Source: Pseudoalteromonas luteoviolacea NCIMB 1942 (GTDB lineage Bacteria > Pseudomonadota > Gammaproteobacteria > Enterobacterales > Alteromonadaceae). Taken from it: a stretch of 64,000 nt of DNA. Positions 29,015 through 38,949 of this stretch are shown in pieces (the stretch's first letter is position 1; each line of letters starts with the position of its first letter). A model generated the notes under the pieces. It saw only the letters and a program-made list of their open reading frames with translations, had not been told where the DNA came from and searched no databases. The position numbers and the translations under genes are program-made. Location: positions 1 to 64,000 of the forward strand of contig NZ_AUXT01000146.1 of assembly GCF_001625595.1 (NCBI RefSeq), read 5' to 3'.

Positions 29015-29101
29015 ACTCACAAAAAAAAATATCAATTCTTTGAACTATTCTTTGTATTAACAAGGTCTTTATTTCGTGACTCAATAACAAAGAATTAAAT
29101 T

Positions 29102-30943
29102 ATGACAGGACTCAGATCAGTTTGTAGCCCCGCCATTGCGTTTATGGCGCAGTTAAAATACAAAACAAAAATCAGCTTAGTCTTTGGTATTCTTATTTTA
29201 CCACTGGCACTCAGTTTATTTTTCTTGAATTCCACATTGACGCATTCAATTGAGGTCAGCAAACAGCAGCAGCAAGGGTTAAACCTGTACCCCAAATTAC
29301 TTGAAAATATCATCAATAACCGTCAAAGTGAAAATCAACAAATACTGGCCCGCAGTGGTTTGATGGTAAATAGCCAAGCATCAAACACGCCTTTGGAGCA
29401 GGTATCAATTGCATCTAAGCTTGCCATAGATAATGACCTGAGTCGCTCTTACCTCAACCGCTCCTTGGTGGAGTCGCTGCCCAAGTTGGTATATCAAGTC
29501 AATAGCATTGCTGAGCAGGCAAACGCTATTATTGCCAGAGGTCGATTTACCCCTGATTCATTTATCGCCTTGTCTAACCTCAATAAAGCCTTGCCTATCG
29601 TGAAAGGCCAACTTCTAGACAAGCTCGAAGTCGCCACACTGGAAAATAACCACGTAAAAGCGCAAGTATCTGAGCAGGTGGATACTTTAAATAGGGCATT
29701 AGATAGTTATCAGCTAGCTATTCGTACAAAGCTACTCGAGCCCGATGATATTGAATTAAGTGCAGCAGCTTTCACCAGTGCTCATCAAGATGTACAAAGA
29801 AAAACACGTACACTCGTAGAAGTCGCCTTGCCAACCCTAAGAAGCCTTTTGCAAGAAAAGCTTGAGCAAGAACAGATGATTCGAAATGTTGTCGCTACTG
29901 CCTCAATTATTAGTTTATTAGTGGCACTGTATTTAATGCTAGGTTTTTACTTTGCTGTAGTCGACACCATTTCAGAGTTTTCTGTTTCAGCCCAAAAAGC
30001 GGCTCAAGGAGATTTACGAGCGAAAGCACAGTCTCAAGGGGATGACGAATTAAATGACATTGTAGCTCAGTATAACCGTGTGCTAGATGCTTTTATTGAG
30101 CTTTTGGGAGATGTACACAATACTTCCAGTGATTTGCACAATGCGACTGACAAGCTTAGCCACATTAGCCAGGACACCCGTCATGATGTCGAGCAGCAGC
30201 AAATAAAGATAACTGGGATCCACACTGCCTTGTCTGACATGGCTAACGCCGCAGATGCCGTTGAAAACTCCGCTCAACATGCCACGGAATTAGCAAGCAC
30301 CGCGGCTGAGCAAGTCAAGCAGGGTAGTATTAATACAACCGAGCTCGCACAACATATGACAGTATTGCAGCAAGAGTTTGAAGAAAGCAGGCAAGCGCTT
30401 GATAAGCTAGCTCAAGATAGTCAAAACATCAGTAAAGTAAGCCTAGGGATCAGCGAAATTGCGGAACAAACTAACCTACTTGCATTGAACGCTGCTATAG
30501 AAGCGGCTCGCGCAGGTGAGCAAGGTCGTGGCTTTGCGGTTGTTGCTGACGAAGTTCGTACTCTGGCAAAACGGACCCAGCAACAAACTGAGGAGATCCA
30601 TTCAATCATCAAGTCTCTGCAAAACGCATCTAATGACACGCAGCAAAAAATGCTCAGTAGTGTTGAAAAAATGGAGCGCGGTGTGACTGCTGCGACCGAG
30701 ACCAATGCCATTTTGAGTGCAGCAGAACAAAGTATGACAGACATTGATCAACAAGGTCATGTAATTAGGGAGCTTGTTCAACAACAGACTCAGGCTACTC
30801 AACAAGCGTTATCAGAGTCCAGTGAAATCAGCTCTCTGGCCGAACACACGCTGGGTAGCGCTGAGGCAACCCAAGACGATGCCCACCAGCTGAGTAACAT
30901 GGCCGCTCATTTAAAGTCAGCCATGAGTCAATTTAGAACCTAA
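29102..30943 (+). CDS. Methyl-accepting chemotaxis protein
   Basis: A 613-residue transmembrane chemoreceptor. A first helix lies near residues 24-42, then an all-helical periplasmic sensor region of about 215 residues, a second helix near 260-285, a HAMP region and a long coiled-coil signalling domain. The hairpin tip that contacts CheA and CheW is [38 protein letters not shown] (positions split here only for recognition). There is no C-terminal CheR-docking pentapeptide. The ligand is unknown. It is convergent with mrcB, whose stop lies only six bases away. Confidence 0.93.
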   Translation: MTGLRSVCSPAIAFMAQLKYKTKISLVFGILILPLALSLFFLNSTLTHSIEVSKQQQQGLNLYPKLLENIINNRQSENQQILARSGLMVNSQASNTPLEQVSIASKLAIDNDLSRSYLNRSLVESLPKLVYQVNSIAEQANAIIARGRFTPDSFIALSNLNKALPIVKGQLLDKLEVATLENNHVKAQVSEQVDTLNRALDSYQLAIRTKLLEPDDIELSAAAFTSAHQDVQRKTRTLVEVALPTLRSLLQEKLEQEQMIRNVVATASIISLLVALYLMLGFYFAVVDTISEFSVSAQKAAQGDLRAKAQSQGDDELNDIVAQYNRVLDAFIELLGDVHNTSSDLHNATDKLSHISQDTRHDVEQQQIKITGIHTALSDMANAADAVENSAQHATELASTAAEQVKQGSINTTELAQHMTVLQQEFEESRQALDKLAQDSQNISKVSLGISEIAEQTNLLALNAAIEAARAGEQGRGFAVVADEVRTLAKRTQQQTEEIHSIIKSLQNASNDTQQKMLSSVEKMERGVTAATETNAILSAAEQSMTDIDQQGHVIRELVQQQTQATQQALSESSEISSLAEHTLGSAEATQDDAHQLSNMAAHLKSAMSQFRT

Positions 30944-30948
30944 TATAA

Positions 30949-33279
30949 CTAGTTACATTTTGGTTTTGGGTCAAACAATTCAGCTCTTAGTGGGAGCTGA
31001 ATTGTTGGTCCGCAGTGTGGTGCAGCCTGTTTACCAGTTTGTTTGTTGACGAATGCCCAGCGAATGCCCTCTGGTCTCTCATCTGCGATTGCTTGTGGGT
31101 TAAGAGGTTTAAGGTAGCGGATATATAGCTCCAGCGCTCCCCTTCCCCCTGTCAATTTAGCTGGTTTGTTATCGTCTCTTCCAATCCATGTTACAGTCAC
31201 TGTATTATGATCAAAACCCGCAAACCAACTGTCTCTTAGGTCATTACTAGTGCCCGTTTTCCCCGCTAATTGTATTGCGGGAAAGTGCTGATTAAGTCGT
31301 TTGCCCGTTCCACTTTTTGTTACCCTTTTTAAGCCATAATTGGTCATATAAACTGAAGCGGGATCAAACCGCGGAGCTTTTTCGGGTTGGTGTTTGTAAA
31401 GTATTCTGCCAGTGGCATCAGTAATAGCAGAGATACTAGTCAATGCACTAAAGCGACCATTTGCCGCCATCGTGGTATACATTTGTGCAACGTCAAAACT
31501 AGATAGCTCCACTGCACCCAGTAACATAGACGGGTAAGTAGGTATATTTCCCGCTACACCTAACTCTGTTATTGTATTCGCAACCTCATGGACACCAACA
31601 TCTAATCCTAAGTTAACCGCTGGAATGTTTAAGCTTTCACTAAAAGCACGATATAGCGGTACTTGCCCTCTAAATTTATGATCAAAATTTTCAGGAGCCC
31701 ATGTTTTACCCGCCGCATTCGTGACTTGCAGTGGTGAATCATCTACCAATGAGCCTAAATTGTAGTCCTGCTGCAGCGCAGTTAAATAGATAGCAGGTTT
31801 CACCAATGAACCAACGCTGCGCTTTGTATCCAACACCCGGTTAAAACCAGAGAAACGCATTTGTCTTCCTGAGACCAGAGCTGAAACCCCTGACTTTTCG
31901 GTATTGACTGACAACATTGCCACCTCTAATCCTGAGGTGTTAAAACGTCTCTCCAAATATGGTAACCCTGAGGTTATGGCCTCTTCCATCGCACTTTGCT
32001 TTTGTAGCTCAAAATAGGTAAATATCCTTACCCCTGCATGAATAACATCTTTATTTGGAACAATTTTTTTCATCTCGCGATTCACTAGTTCTAAATAGCC
32101 AGGATATGATTGAAGTAGGCTCTCTTTTAATGGCTGGACCTCAATTTTGCGATCTAATGCACTGCGATACTCTGTGGTAGTAATAATACCATTTTCAGCC
32201 ATCAGTCTTAAAACTAGGTCTCGGCGCTCCATCGTTCGTTCTGTATAGCGCCTTGGGTTATAATACGACGGCCCTTTGACCATGGCCACTAACAGGGCGA
32301 CCTGATCAAATTCGAGTTCATCGACCGGCTTGGCAAAGTAAAATTCTGAGGCAAGGCCCATGCCATGAACCCCTTGGTTGTATGCCTGACCTAAATACAC
32401 TTCATTTAAATAGGCCTCGAGGATCTCGTCTTTACTGTATCGATAGTCTAGTATTAGCGCGATAAATGCTTCATTGATTTTGCGCACCAAAGAACGTTCA
32501 CGAGTCAAGTAAAAGTTCTTTGCCAATTGTTGAGTGAGTGTACTACCACCTTGTACAGTGCGCCCTGCTCTAATATTGCTATAAAGTGCACGCATGATTG
32601 ACCACAAAGACACACCATGATGTTCGTAAAAATTGCGGTCTTCAACAACTAACAAAGCTTCTTTCAAAACATTGGGAAACTTACTCAATGGTACAAACTC
32701 TCGGTCTTGGTTGGTTTCGTTACCAATGCGTGCAATTTGCACAGGTTCAAGCCTAGCGGTAGCTACTCTTCTTCCACCTTTATCTACAATACTCGCAAGC
32801 TTTTTACCAGCAAAGTTAAGCATGAATTCAGTAGCAACTTCATTACCTTCATAAAACTCAAACGCACGACGATAAACAGTAATAGTGCGACCCTGAACAA
32901 GATATTGACCGGTACGTTTAATGCGATTCACTCGGGAGTAGTTAAGTCGTTCAAGTTCCCAAATTACTTCATCTTCAGATAAGTATTGATCAGGGTGAAA
33001 TGTCATCGCACGTGCGTAAACTTGTACCGGTAACTGCCATTTATTTCCCTCAAACTGTTTGCTCACTTTGGCGTCAAGATAAATAACGTACAGTGCAACG
33101 GCACAACAGACTGCCAAGCCGCCTTTCCAAAACAAAGACCATAGTGTTTTCAAAAGTTGAGACTTAAAATGACTAAGGCGCTGTTTAAAAGAAGGTGACG
33201 ACGTTTTCGATTTAGAAGGTTTTCGAGTTGCTTTTTTAGGCTTGGATTTGGCACCGGTAGTACGTTTTTTATCTGACAT
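30949..33279 (-). CDS. mrcB: Bifunctional penicillin-binding protein 1B
   Basis: Glycosyltransferase-transpeptidase that builds peptidoglycan. The ATG at 33279 gives MSDKKRTTGAKSK; the protein has 776 residues. A Lys-rich cytoplasmic tail is followed by one membrane helix (around residues 55-75) and a UB2H-like region. The GT51 domain has EDRNFYEHHGVS and GGSTLTQQLAKNFYL, and the transpeptidase has SVGSLVKP (catalytic Ser), SLN and KTGTSNDLRD. The UB2H region points to PBP1B rather than PBP1A and implies an LpoB-type activator elsewhere. Confidence 0.95.
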   Translation of the reverse strand: MSDKKRTTGAKSKPKKATRKPSKSKTSSPSFKQRLSHFKSQLLKTLWSLFWKGGLAVCCAVALYVIYLDAKVSKQFEGNKWQLPVQVYARAMTFHPDQYLSEDEVIWELERLNYSRVNRIKRTGQYLVQGRTITVYRRAFEFYEGNEVATEFMLNFAGKKLASIVDKGGRRVATARLEPVQIARIGNETNQDREFVPLSKFPNVLKEALLVVEDRNFYEHHGVSLWSIMRALYSNIRAGRTVQGGSTLTQQLAKNFYLTRERSLVRKINEAFIALILDYRYSKDEILEAYLNEVYLGQAYNQGVHGMGLASEFYFAKPVDELEFDQVALLVAMVKGPSYYNPRRYTERTMERRDLVLRLMAENGIITTTEYRSALDRKIEVQPLKESLLQSYPGYLELVNREMKKIVPNKDVIHAGVRIFTYFELQKQSAMEEAITSGLPYLERRFNTSGLEVAMLSVNTEKSGVSALVSGRQMRFSGFNRVLDTKRSVGSLVKPAIYLTALQQDYNLGSLVDDSPLQVTNAAGKTWAPENFDHKFRGQVPLYRAFSESLNIPAVNLGLDVGVHEVANTITELGVAGNIPTYPSMLLGAVELSSFDVAQMYTTMAANGRFSALTSISAITDATGRILYKHQPEKAPRFDPASVYMTNYGLKRVTKSGTGKRLNQHFPAIQLAGKTGTSNDLRDSWFAGFDHNTVTVTWIGRDDNKPAKLTGGRGALELYIRYLKPLNPQAIADERPEGIRWAFVNKQTGKQAAPHCGPTIQLPLRAELFDPKPKCN

Positions 33280-33347
33280 GTACCTATACAATTTTCGCTG
33301 TATTTTCAATGATGCTAGATTAACGTAGATTAACCGCCACTGAAACT

Positions 33348-33376
33348 AAAAAAGCGAGCTTAAGCTCGCTTTTCTA
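33348..33376. terminator. Terminator after amtB
   Basis: Palindrome AAAAGCGAGCTTAAGCTCGCTTTT flanked by A and T runs. In the leftward direction it ends the glnK-amtB transcript before mrcB. Confidence 0.9.
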
Positions 33377-33379
33377 TCG

Positions 33380-33403
33380 TTTAGTGGTTTAGTGGTTTAG
33401 TGG
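33380..33403. repeat. Three perfect 8-bp tandem repeats at the end of amtB
   Basis: Three head-to-tail copies of TTTAGTGG (CCACTAAA on the coding strand). The first copy on the coding strand contains the amtB stop codon, so copy-number changes would not alter the protein. Confidence 0.9.
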
Positions 33404-34626
33404 TTGCGAATTGTCACAAACTCCGGATAAGCATCAACACCGCAATCGTGCTGGTCCATACCGCTGAGTTCTTCTTCCTCACTTACTCTGATCCCCATGG
33501 TTGCTTTGAGCGCAGCCCATACTAAGTAAGATGTAACAAAGACAAAGCCTAAAATTGTCAGTAACCCAATCAACTGCGTCATAAAGCTCGCGTCGCTGTT
33601 TGAGAAAGGCACCATCATTACCCCAAGGCAACCACACACACCATGAACCGAAATCGCGCCAACAGGATCATCGATTTTCAATTTATCTAATCCAACGATA
33701 CTAAACACAACTAAACTCCCTCCAAGTGCACCCAAGATACACGCCAACATAGGCGTTGGTGATGCTGGCTCAGCAGTAATAGTCACTAAACCGGCAAGCG
33801 CACCATTTAAAATCATAGTCAGATCCGCTTTGCCCCACATAATTTTGCACACAAGCAGTGCAGCTATGGCACCCGCTGCTGCTGCGGCATTAGTATTGAG
33901 CATAATTTGACTCACAGCAACTGCATTTTCTTTATCTGCCAAAAACAACTGTGAGCCGCCATTAAAGCCAAACCACCCCATCCAAAGGATAAATGTGCCA
34001 AGTGTTGCCAAAGGTAAATTTGAGCCCGGAATTGGGTAGATTTCTCCGTGTTTACCATACTTACCTTTACGTGCTCCTAATAACAATACTCCAGCCAGCG
34101 CAGCCGCTGCGCCTGCACCATGGACTATGGCTGAACCGGCAAAGTCCACAAAGCCAAGCTCTGACAAAAACCCAGCTCCCCAAGTCCAATAACCTTCTAT
34201 TGGATAAATAACCCCAGTCAGCACCACCGCAAAAAGTAAAAACGCCCAAAGCTTCATCCGCTCTGCTACTGCTCCGGATACAATTGACATAGCGGTAGCA
34301 ACAAAGACAACTTGGAAAAAGAAATCAGACTCTAATGCATGATCAGCGTCAGTTGCCGCCTCACCAATGAGCGCACCAAAACTAGGCACAAACCCACCCT
34401 CTGAATTACCGACATACATTATGTTATAGCCGATAAGCAAATACATGGTGCATGCGATGGCATACAACGCGATGTTCTTAGTCAAAATCTCTGTGGTGTT
34501 TTTTGACCTAACCAACCCAGCTTCTAACATGGCAAAGCCAGCTGCCATCCACATTACTAAAACGCCAGAAATTAAAAAGTAGAAAGTATTGAGCGAGAAT
34601 TGTAGTTCTATTATTGCATTGTCCAT
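33397..34626 (-). CDS. amtB: Ammonium transporter AmtB
   Basis: This 409-residue membrane channel of the Amt/Mep/Rh family has 11-12 helices. It has MWMAAGFAMLEAGLVRSKN at the start, VVFVATAMSIVSGAVAERM, and the central GGxxVHGxxG-like FAGSAIVHGAGAAAALAGVLLLG carrying one of the twin pore His. The second pore His is in GAISVHGVCGCLGV. The C-terminal tail after the last helix is the site where GlnK docks. The gene follows glnK by 11 bases, the classical glnK-amtB operon. Confidence 0.97.
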   Translation of the reverse strand: MDNAIIELQFSLNTFYFLISGVLVMWMAAGFAMLEAGLVRSKNTTEILTKNIALYAIACTMYLLIGYNIMYVGNSEGGFVPSFGALIGEAATDADHALESDFFFQVVFVATAMSIVSGAVAERMKLWAFLLFAVVLTGVIYPIEGYWTWGAGFLSELGFVDFAGSAIVHGAGAAAALAGVLLLGARKGKYGKHGEIYPIPGSNLPLATLGTFILWMGWFGFNGGSQLFLADKENAVAVSQIMLNTNAAAAAGAIAALLVCKIMWGKADLTMILNGALAGLVTITAEPASPTPMLACILGALGGSLVVFSIVGLDKLKIDDPVGAISVHGVCGCLGVMMVPFSNSDASFMTQLIGLLTILGFVFVTSYLVWAALKATMGIRVSEEEELSGMDQHDCGVDAYPEFVTIRNH

Positions 34627-34637
34627 CGTCTATCCCC

Positions 34638-34976
34638 TTAAATCGCTTCTTCGTCTAGTTCACCTGTGCGGATCCGAACGATTTGTTCCAGGTCATACAC
34701 AAATATTTTGCCATCACCTATTTTTCCGGTGTTGGCTGCCTTTGCTAACGTATCCACGACTCGCTGACAGTTTTCGCTGTGCGTGGCTATTTCCAGCTTG
34801 ATTTTGGGAATGAAGTCAACTTGATACTCAGCGCCTCGGTATAGCTCGGTATGTCCTCTTTGTCGACCAAAGCCTTTTACATCGACCACAGTCATGCCTT
34901 CTATACCTAGATCACCAAGTGCTTCTCTAACTTCGTCAAGTTTAAACGGTTTGATAATTGCACTTATCATTTTCAT
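34638..34976 (-). CDS. glnK: Nitrogen regulatory PII protein GlnK
   Basis: PII signal protein that senses 2-oxoglutarate and ATP/ADP and blocks AmtB. The ATG at 34976 with GGAGG upstream gives the standard MKMISAIIKPFKLDEVREAL start and 112 residues. The T-loop GRQRGHTELYRGAEYQVDFIPK has the Tyr at position 51 that is uridylylated. GKIGDGKIFV and the C-terminal RIRTGELDEEAI complete the family features. Together with amtB this is likely NtrC-controlled, though I did not identify a sigma-54 site with confidence. Confidence 0.97.
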   Translation of the reverse strand: MKMISAIIKPFKLDEVREALGDLGIEGMTVVDVKGFGRQRGHTELYRGAEYQVDFIPKIKLEIATHSENCQRVVDTLAKAANTGKIGDGKIFVYDLEQIVRIRTGELDEEAI

Positions 34977-35107
34977 TGTTGGCCTCCAAAGGAGTCTTTT
35001 TCCTGTTGATGATGACAGGATCAATCCAACGATTATGCCAAAATAATAAAGCTCTATTTTTCAGGTAGGTAGGATAATCAGGTGTTAAAATTGGAGAAAA
35101 AGCGCAC

Positions 35108-36376
35108 TTATATGGTGCACTTTTCAATTGCTTGATGTGAATTGGTGCAGGCTGCCATCGCGCAATTTCGGCCTTGTGCTTTCGCTCGATAAAGTGCTTG
35201 ATCCGCGTGTCTCATCACTTCGCTTAACGTGGCATATTCACACTTTGCAATACCGATACTCAAAGTACAATGTAATGCTTCGCCTTCTATGTAAAAGATA
35301 TTGTCCGCAAAACGCGATCTAAAGTTGTCAAAAATTGCGCCTGCCTCCTCTAAACTGTCACCAGGTAGCAACACGGCAAACTCTTCGCCCCCGACTCGCG
35401 AAACTAAACAGTCCCCGAATGATTGGTTTAGTAGCTCAGCAACCTGAGTTAACACACTATCGCCACCTAAGTGACCATATTTGTCATTGATCTCTTTAAA
35501 CAAATCGAGATCTAGCAATGCCAAACAGCTTGGCAACGGACCATTTTTTAGTGCTTTGTCCATGTGTTGACAAAAATAACGGCGATTATAAAGCCCCGTT
35601 AAGTAGTCTCTGTGTGCATAATCTTTAATGTCTGCAATCAAGTTAAGTTGTTCCATGGTCTGCATGACACGACAGTGGAATTCCTCATTCATGAAAGGTT
35701 TCATAAGGAAATCGTTTGCACCATACTTTATAAACTTTGCAGACAAGCCATGCGTGCCAGCTCCTGACAAGCCAACGATAGCTAGGTCGTCACGCCCTCT
35801 AAAATTACGCACAGCTTTAACCAGCTCAAAGCCATCCATCGTAGGCATGGCGTAGTCCGTTAATAACAGTTTGATATCGTAATCAGATTTAAGCATAGTA
35901 AGTGCTTGCTCACCATCTTGAGCTTCAAAAACAGTGAAAAGCTGTTTTTCTAGCATCTGGCGCATAACTGCTCGACTAATCATTGAGTCATCAGCAATAA
36001 GCGCCTTGCATCCTTGATTTCGCAGCAACCTCGAAACCAATTTTATGGCATACAAATAGGAATCACGATTATCTTTTATAACATAGTCAACCACGCCCAT
36101 TTCAAGCATCTGTTGGCGGCTATATTCATCAATCTTCGATGTCAATACAACTGTGGGAACATTGTGGCTCAGAGTGAGCTGAACAACTTCAGCATCCATG
36201 GCATCCGGCAATGTAAGATCCACCAAGGCCAAAGTGTAGCGAGTGTTTTTAAGTAGCGCCTTACTTTCCTTGAGAGACCAAGCAAAATCTAATTCGACAT
36301 TTAAGTGTTGTGATGCCAAATGACGCAAGATCTGTTGAACGACCTTACTATCTTCGACAATTAATACTCTTTGCAT
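35108..36376 (-). CDS. Two-receiver diguanylate cyclase response regulator (REC-REC-GGDEF)
   Basis: A 422-residue protein with two receiver domains (about residues 1-115 and 125-250). The second has the phospho-acceptor Asp in LLLTDYAMPTMDG and the Lys in FLMKPF; the first has a less canonical LALVDLTLPDA. The GGDEF domain (about 265-410) has DYLTGLYNRRYF and the active loop RVGGEEFAVLLPG, so cyclic di-GMP synthesis is expected. The inhibitory I-site RxxD is not seen at the usual place (FGDC before the GGEEF). The domain order recalls PleD-like proteins. It is a single gene, probably ended by a weak hairpin at about 35095-35115. Confidence 0.92.
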   Translation of the reverse strand: MQRVLIVEDSKVVQQILRHLASQHLNVELDFAWSLKESKALLKNTRYTLALVDLTLPDAMDAEVVQLTLSHNVPTVVLTSKIDEYSRQQMLEMGVVDYVIKDNRDSYLYAIKLVSRLLRNQGCKALIADDSMISRAVMRQMLEKQLFTVFEAQDGEQALTMLKSDYDIKLLLTDYAMPTMDGFELVKAVRNFRGRDDLAIVGLSGAGTHGLSAKFIKYGANDFLMKPFMNEEFHCRVMQTMEQLNLIADIKDYAHRDYLTGLYNRRYFCQHMDKALKNGPLPSCLALLDLDLFKEINDKYGHLGGDSVLTQVAELLNQSFGDCLVSRVGGEEFAVLLPGDSLEEAGAIFDNFRSRFADNIFYIEGEALHCTLSIGIAKCEYATLSEVMRHADQALYRAKAQGRNCAMAACTNSHQAIEKCTI

Positions 36377-36623
36377 GGAAAAAATCTCTAATGACTACAA
36401 CTGGGTAAGCAGATAAACAAGAATTTAACAGAGCTAAATACTTTCATACTACAGACATAAGGATGAAATATACGCGAATTTTATGACAAAAAAAACAAGC
36501 TGTGGCGTTAATTCGTGAACAAATTGTAATGAACTACAAATATTGCGATTTAGTCTCATTAACTTTGAAAAAAACACAAGAAAAGCCTTAAATAAATGCT
36601 CAAAGTGAATATTGAGGATCCTC

Positions 36624-38147
36624 ATGACTGCTGTACCCAAAATCTTATCAGGTTTACTGCTAATTTGCATCAGTGCAACAAGTGTCGCTAACAGTCTAAA
36701 ACCAGAAAAACTAAGTTTCGACATTGATCACACTGTTGTGACAAAACACAAAGCAACTATAAACGGGGAAAGATTAAACTATACCGTCTCAACTGGGATG
36801 CAACCTTTATGGGATAATGAAGGGAATCCTGTTGCGTCTCTTCACTATACTTATTATAAAAAAGACAAAGTAAAAGATATTGCTAAAAGACCTTTACTAA
36901 TCTCTTTTAACGGTGGCCCAGGTTCTGCGTCGGTGTGGATGCATATTGCATATACGGGCCCACGAGTGCTAAAAATTGATGATGAAGGCTACCCTCTTCA
37001 GCCTTATGGCCTCAAAGACAACCCATATTCTGTGCTTGATACCACTGATATCGTGTTTGTAAATCCGGTTAATACTGGGTATTCTCGTGTGCTACCAAAC
37101 CAAGAAGGTAAAATGCCAAGTAAAAAGAGCCAGCAAGAGCGCTTTTTTGGTGTCAATGCAGATATCAAGTATTTAGCACAGTGGCTGAACACCTTTATCA
37201 ATCGACATGGCCGTGCCCTTTCACCTAAATTTCTAATTGGTGAAAGTTACGGCACTACACGTGTTTCAGGTCTAGCCCATGAGCTGCAAAACAGCCAATG
37301 GATGTATCTTAATGGCGTAATACTCGTCTCACCAACCGACATTGGAATTAAGCGCCAAGGCCCCGTAGATGTTGTAAATAGGCTACCTTACTTCGCTGCT
37401 ACAGCGTGGTATCACAAAGCGCTCTCGAGTGACTTACAAAACAAAGATCTACTGGAAGTACTTGAAGAAGTTGAGCAATATACATTAGACAAGTACTTAC
37501 CAGCCCTTGCTAAAGGAGCAATGATAAGCGCAGCTGAGAAACAAGCTGTTATCCAGAAAGTCGCGAAATACAGTGGTTTGTCAGAAAAGTTTGTAGCGCA
37601 AAATAATTTGGATATTCCGACATCTGCATTTTGGAAAGAACTGCTCCGTGATCAAGAACTCACAGTGGGAAGGCTAGATTCACGCTATCTTGGTATTGAT
37701 AAACGTTCAGCAGGCGAAAAACCAGACTACTGGCCAGAGCTCACATCTTGGTTGCACTCATTTACACCCGCAATTAATCACTACTTTCGTCATGAATTAA
37801 ATTACAAAACAGACATAAAGTACAATATGTTTGGCCCTGTTCGCCCTTGGGATAGAACTAATAACAACGTTGGTGAGCAATTACGCTTAGCAATGGCACA
37901 AAACCCCTATTTACACGTCATGGTTCAGTCGGGCTACTACGATGGTGCAACAAACTACTTTGATGGTAAATACAATTTGTGGCATCTAGACCCTAGCGGA
38001 AAAATGAAAGATAGATTGAGCTTTAAAGGGTATCGTTCTGGGCACATGATGTACTTACGTTACGAGGACTTAAGGCTATCAAATAATGATCTACGCGCCT
38101 TCATAAAAAATGCTTTACCAGCAGCGGGGGACGCCGCTAAATATTAA
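36624..38147 (+). CDS. Secreted serine carboxypeptidase (peptidase S10 family)
   Basis: A 507-residue protein that starts at the ATG at 36624, six bases after GAGG. A signal peptide precedes SVANSLKP (cleavage near residue 22). Peptidase S10 features are ISFNGGPGSASVWMH (oxyanion region), the nucleophile elbow GESYGTTR, a likely catalytic Asp in SGYYDGATNYFDGKYN, and the His in YRSGHMMYLR near the C-terminus. It would remove C-terminal residues from peptides in the periplasm or outside the cell, fitting a peptide-degrading marine life style. It is divergent from the GGDEF gene across 247 bases. Confidence 0.92.
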   Translation: MTAVPKILSGLLLICISATSVANSLKPEKLSFDIDHTVVTKHKATINGERLNYTVSTGMQPLWDNEGNPVASLHYTYYKKDKVKDIAKRPLLISFNGGPGSASVWMHIAYTGPRVLKIDDEGYPLQPYGLKDNPYSVLDTTDIVFVNPVNTGYSRVLPNQEGKMPSKKSQQERFFGVNADIKYLAQWLNTFINRHGRALSPKFLIGESYGTTRVSGLAHELQNSQWMYLNGVILVSPTDIGIKRQGPVDVVNRLPYFAATAWYHKALSSDLQNKDLLEVLEEVEQYTLDKYLPALAKGAMISAAEKQAVIQKVAKYSGLSEKFVAQNNLDIPTSAFWKELLRDQELTVGRLDSRYLGIDKRSAGEKPDYWPELTSWLHSFTPAINHYFRHELNYKTDIKYNMFGPVRPWDRTNNNVGEQLRLAMAQNPYLHVMVQSGYYDGATNYFDGKYNLWHLDPSGKMKDRLSFKGYRSGHMMYLRYEDLRLSNNDLRAFIKNALPAAGDAAKY

Positions 38148-38168
38148 TCGTATAGAGTTCCAACCATA

Positions 38169-38200
38169 TAAAGCCAGACGCCCCGAGTCTGGCTTTATTA
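38169..38200 (+). terminator. Terminator after the S10 peptidase gene
   Basis: Stem AAAGCCAGAC / GTCTGGCTTT with a seven-base loop followed by ATTATTA; moderate T richness. Confidence 0.75.
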
Positions 38201-38412
38201 TTACTCAATATGTAAATAGAAAAACAACTGGTAACTGTGTAGCTAATCATCCCTCATAAAGTCGAATCCCTCCCTGTTTTAACAAGGCCACTCACCGTTT
38301 AATCTGGTATCTTCTGCGTCCATGCAGATGCTCAAGCCATTCCAAGATTTAATCAATGCTTGTCATGATTTTTTGGGTATACTCAACATATTAGAATAAG
38401 TAAGGGATCAAT

Positions 38413-38949
38413 ATGAGTGATCAATATCGTGTAACCTTTGTTGGATTTGACGCTGATACGGATGGACAAAATGCCATCGAAAGACTCGCTATGAAACTCG
38501 GCGTGCCGAAACAAAAGGTAGAAGCTTTTACCCAAGGCAAGTTTCTCTTTGGCATTTCGGATAAAAGTAAATGCCTGAAGCAAGCGAAGCTGTTAGCAAT
38601 TTACGGTCTTCAAAGCAAAATTCAAGAAGTACCATCAAGCTCTCATACTGCGAACAATAATGCCGCCAATGAGCGAGTGTTTGAAGCTTTAGACTACATC
38701 ACTAGTAGTTTGATCAGAATAGAAGAAAAGCTTGAAGAGTTAGAGCAGCGTATAGATGGACAACAAAAAACGGATGACGACAAAGAAGAAGAACAGTGGC
38801 AAAGCGATGACCTTTTTGATGAATTGGATTTAGACTCAGACCCCAAGCCCAAATCCAAAAAGCTATTATACACCCTACTATCTATCTTGTTTGTTTTACT
38901 GATTGTTTTAGGCTTTAGCTTAGCTTTTCCAGAAATGGTTCAATTCTAA
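38413..38949 (+). CDS. Hypothetical tail-anchored protein (178 residues)
   Basis: I do not recognise a family. The protein has an N-terminal globular part of about 75 residues (YRVTFVGFDADTDGQNAIERLAMKLGVPKQKVEAF, with a predicted beta-alpha alternation). A helical, probably coiled-coil segment (about 90-120) and a very acidic linker (DDDKEEEQWQSDD) follow, and a single C-terminal membrane helix (about 152-172). This suggests a cytoplasmic domain anchored at the inner membrane by its tail. It overlaps fau by one base and may be co-transcribed with it. The 265-base gap upstream holds the S10 terminator and no recognisable 6S RNA. Confidence 0.75.
   Translation: MSDQYRVTFVGFDADTDGQNAIERLAMKLGVPKQKVEAFTQGKFLFGISDKSKCLKQAKLLAIYGLQSKIQEVPSSSHTANNNAANERVFEALDYITSSLIRIEEKLEELEQRIDGQQKTDDDKEEEQWQSDDLFDELDLDSDPKPKSKKLLYTLLSILFVLLIVLGFSLAFPEMVQF

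Noticed and set aside
38148..38412. Possible 6S RNA upstream of the folate cyclo-ligase, as in E. coli
   Set aside because: The sequence does not show the long imperfect hairpin with central bubble. The region holds a terminator and the promoter of the next gene only.
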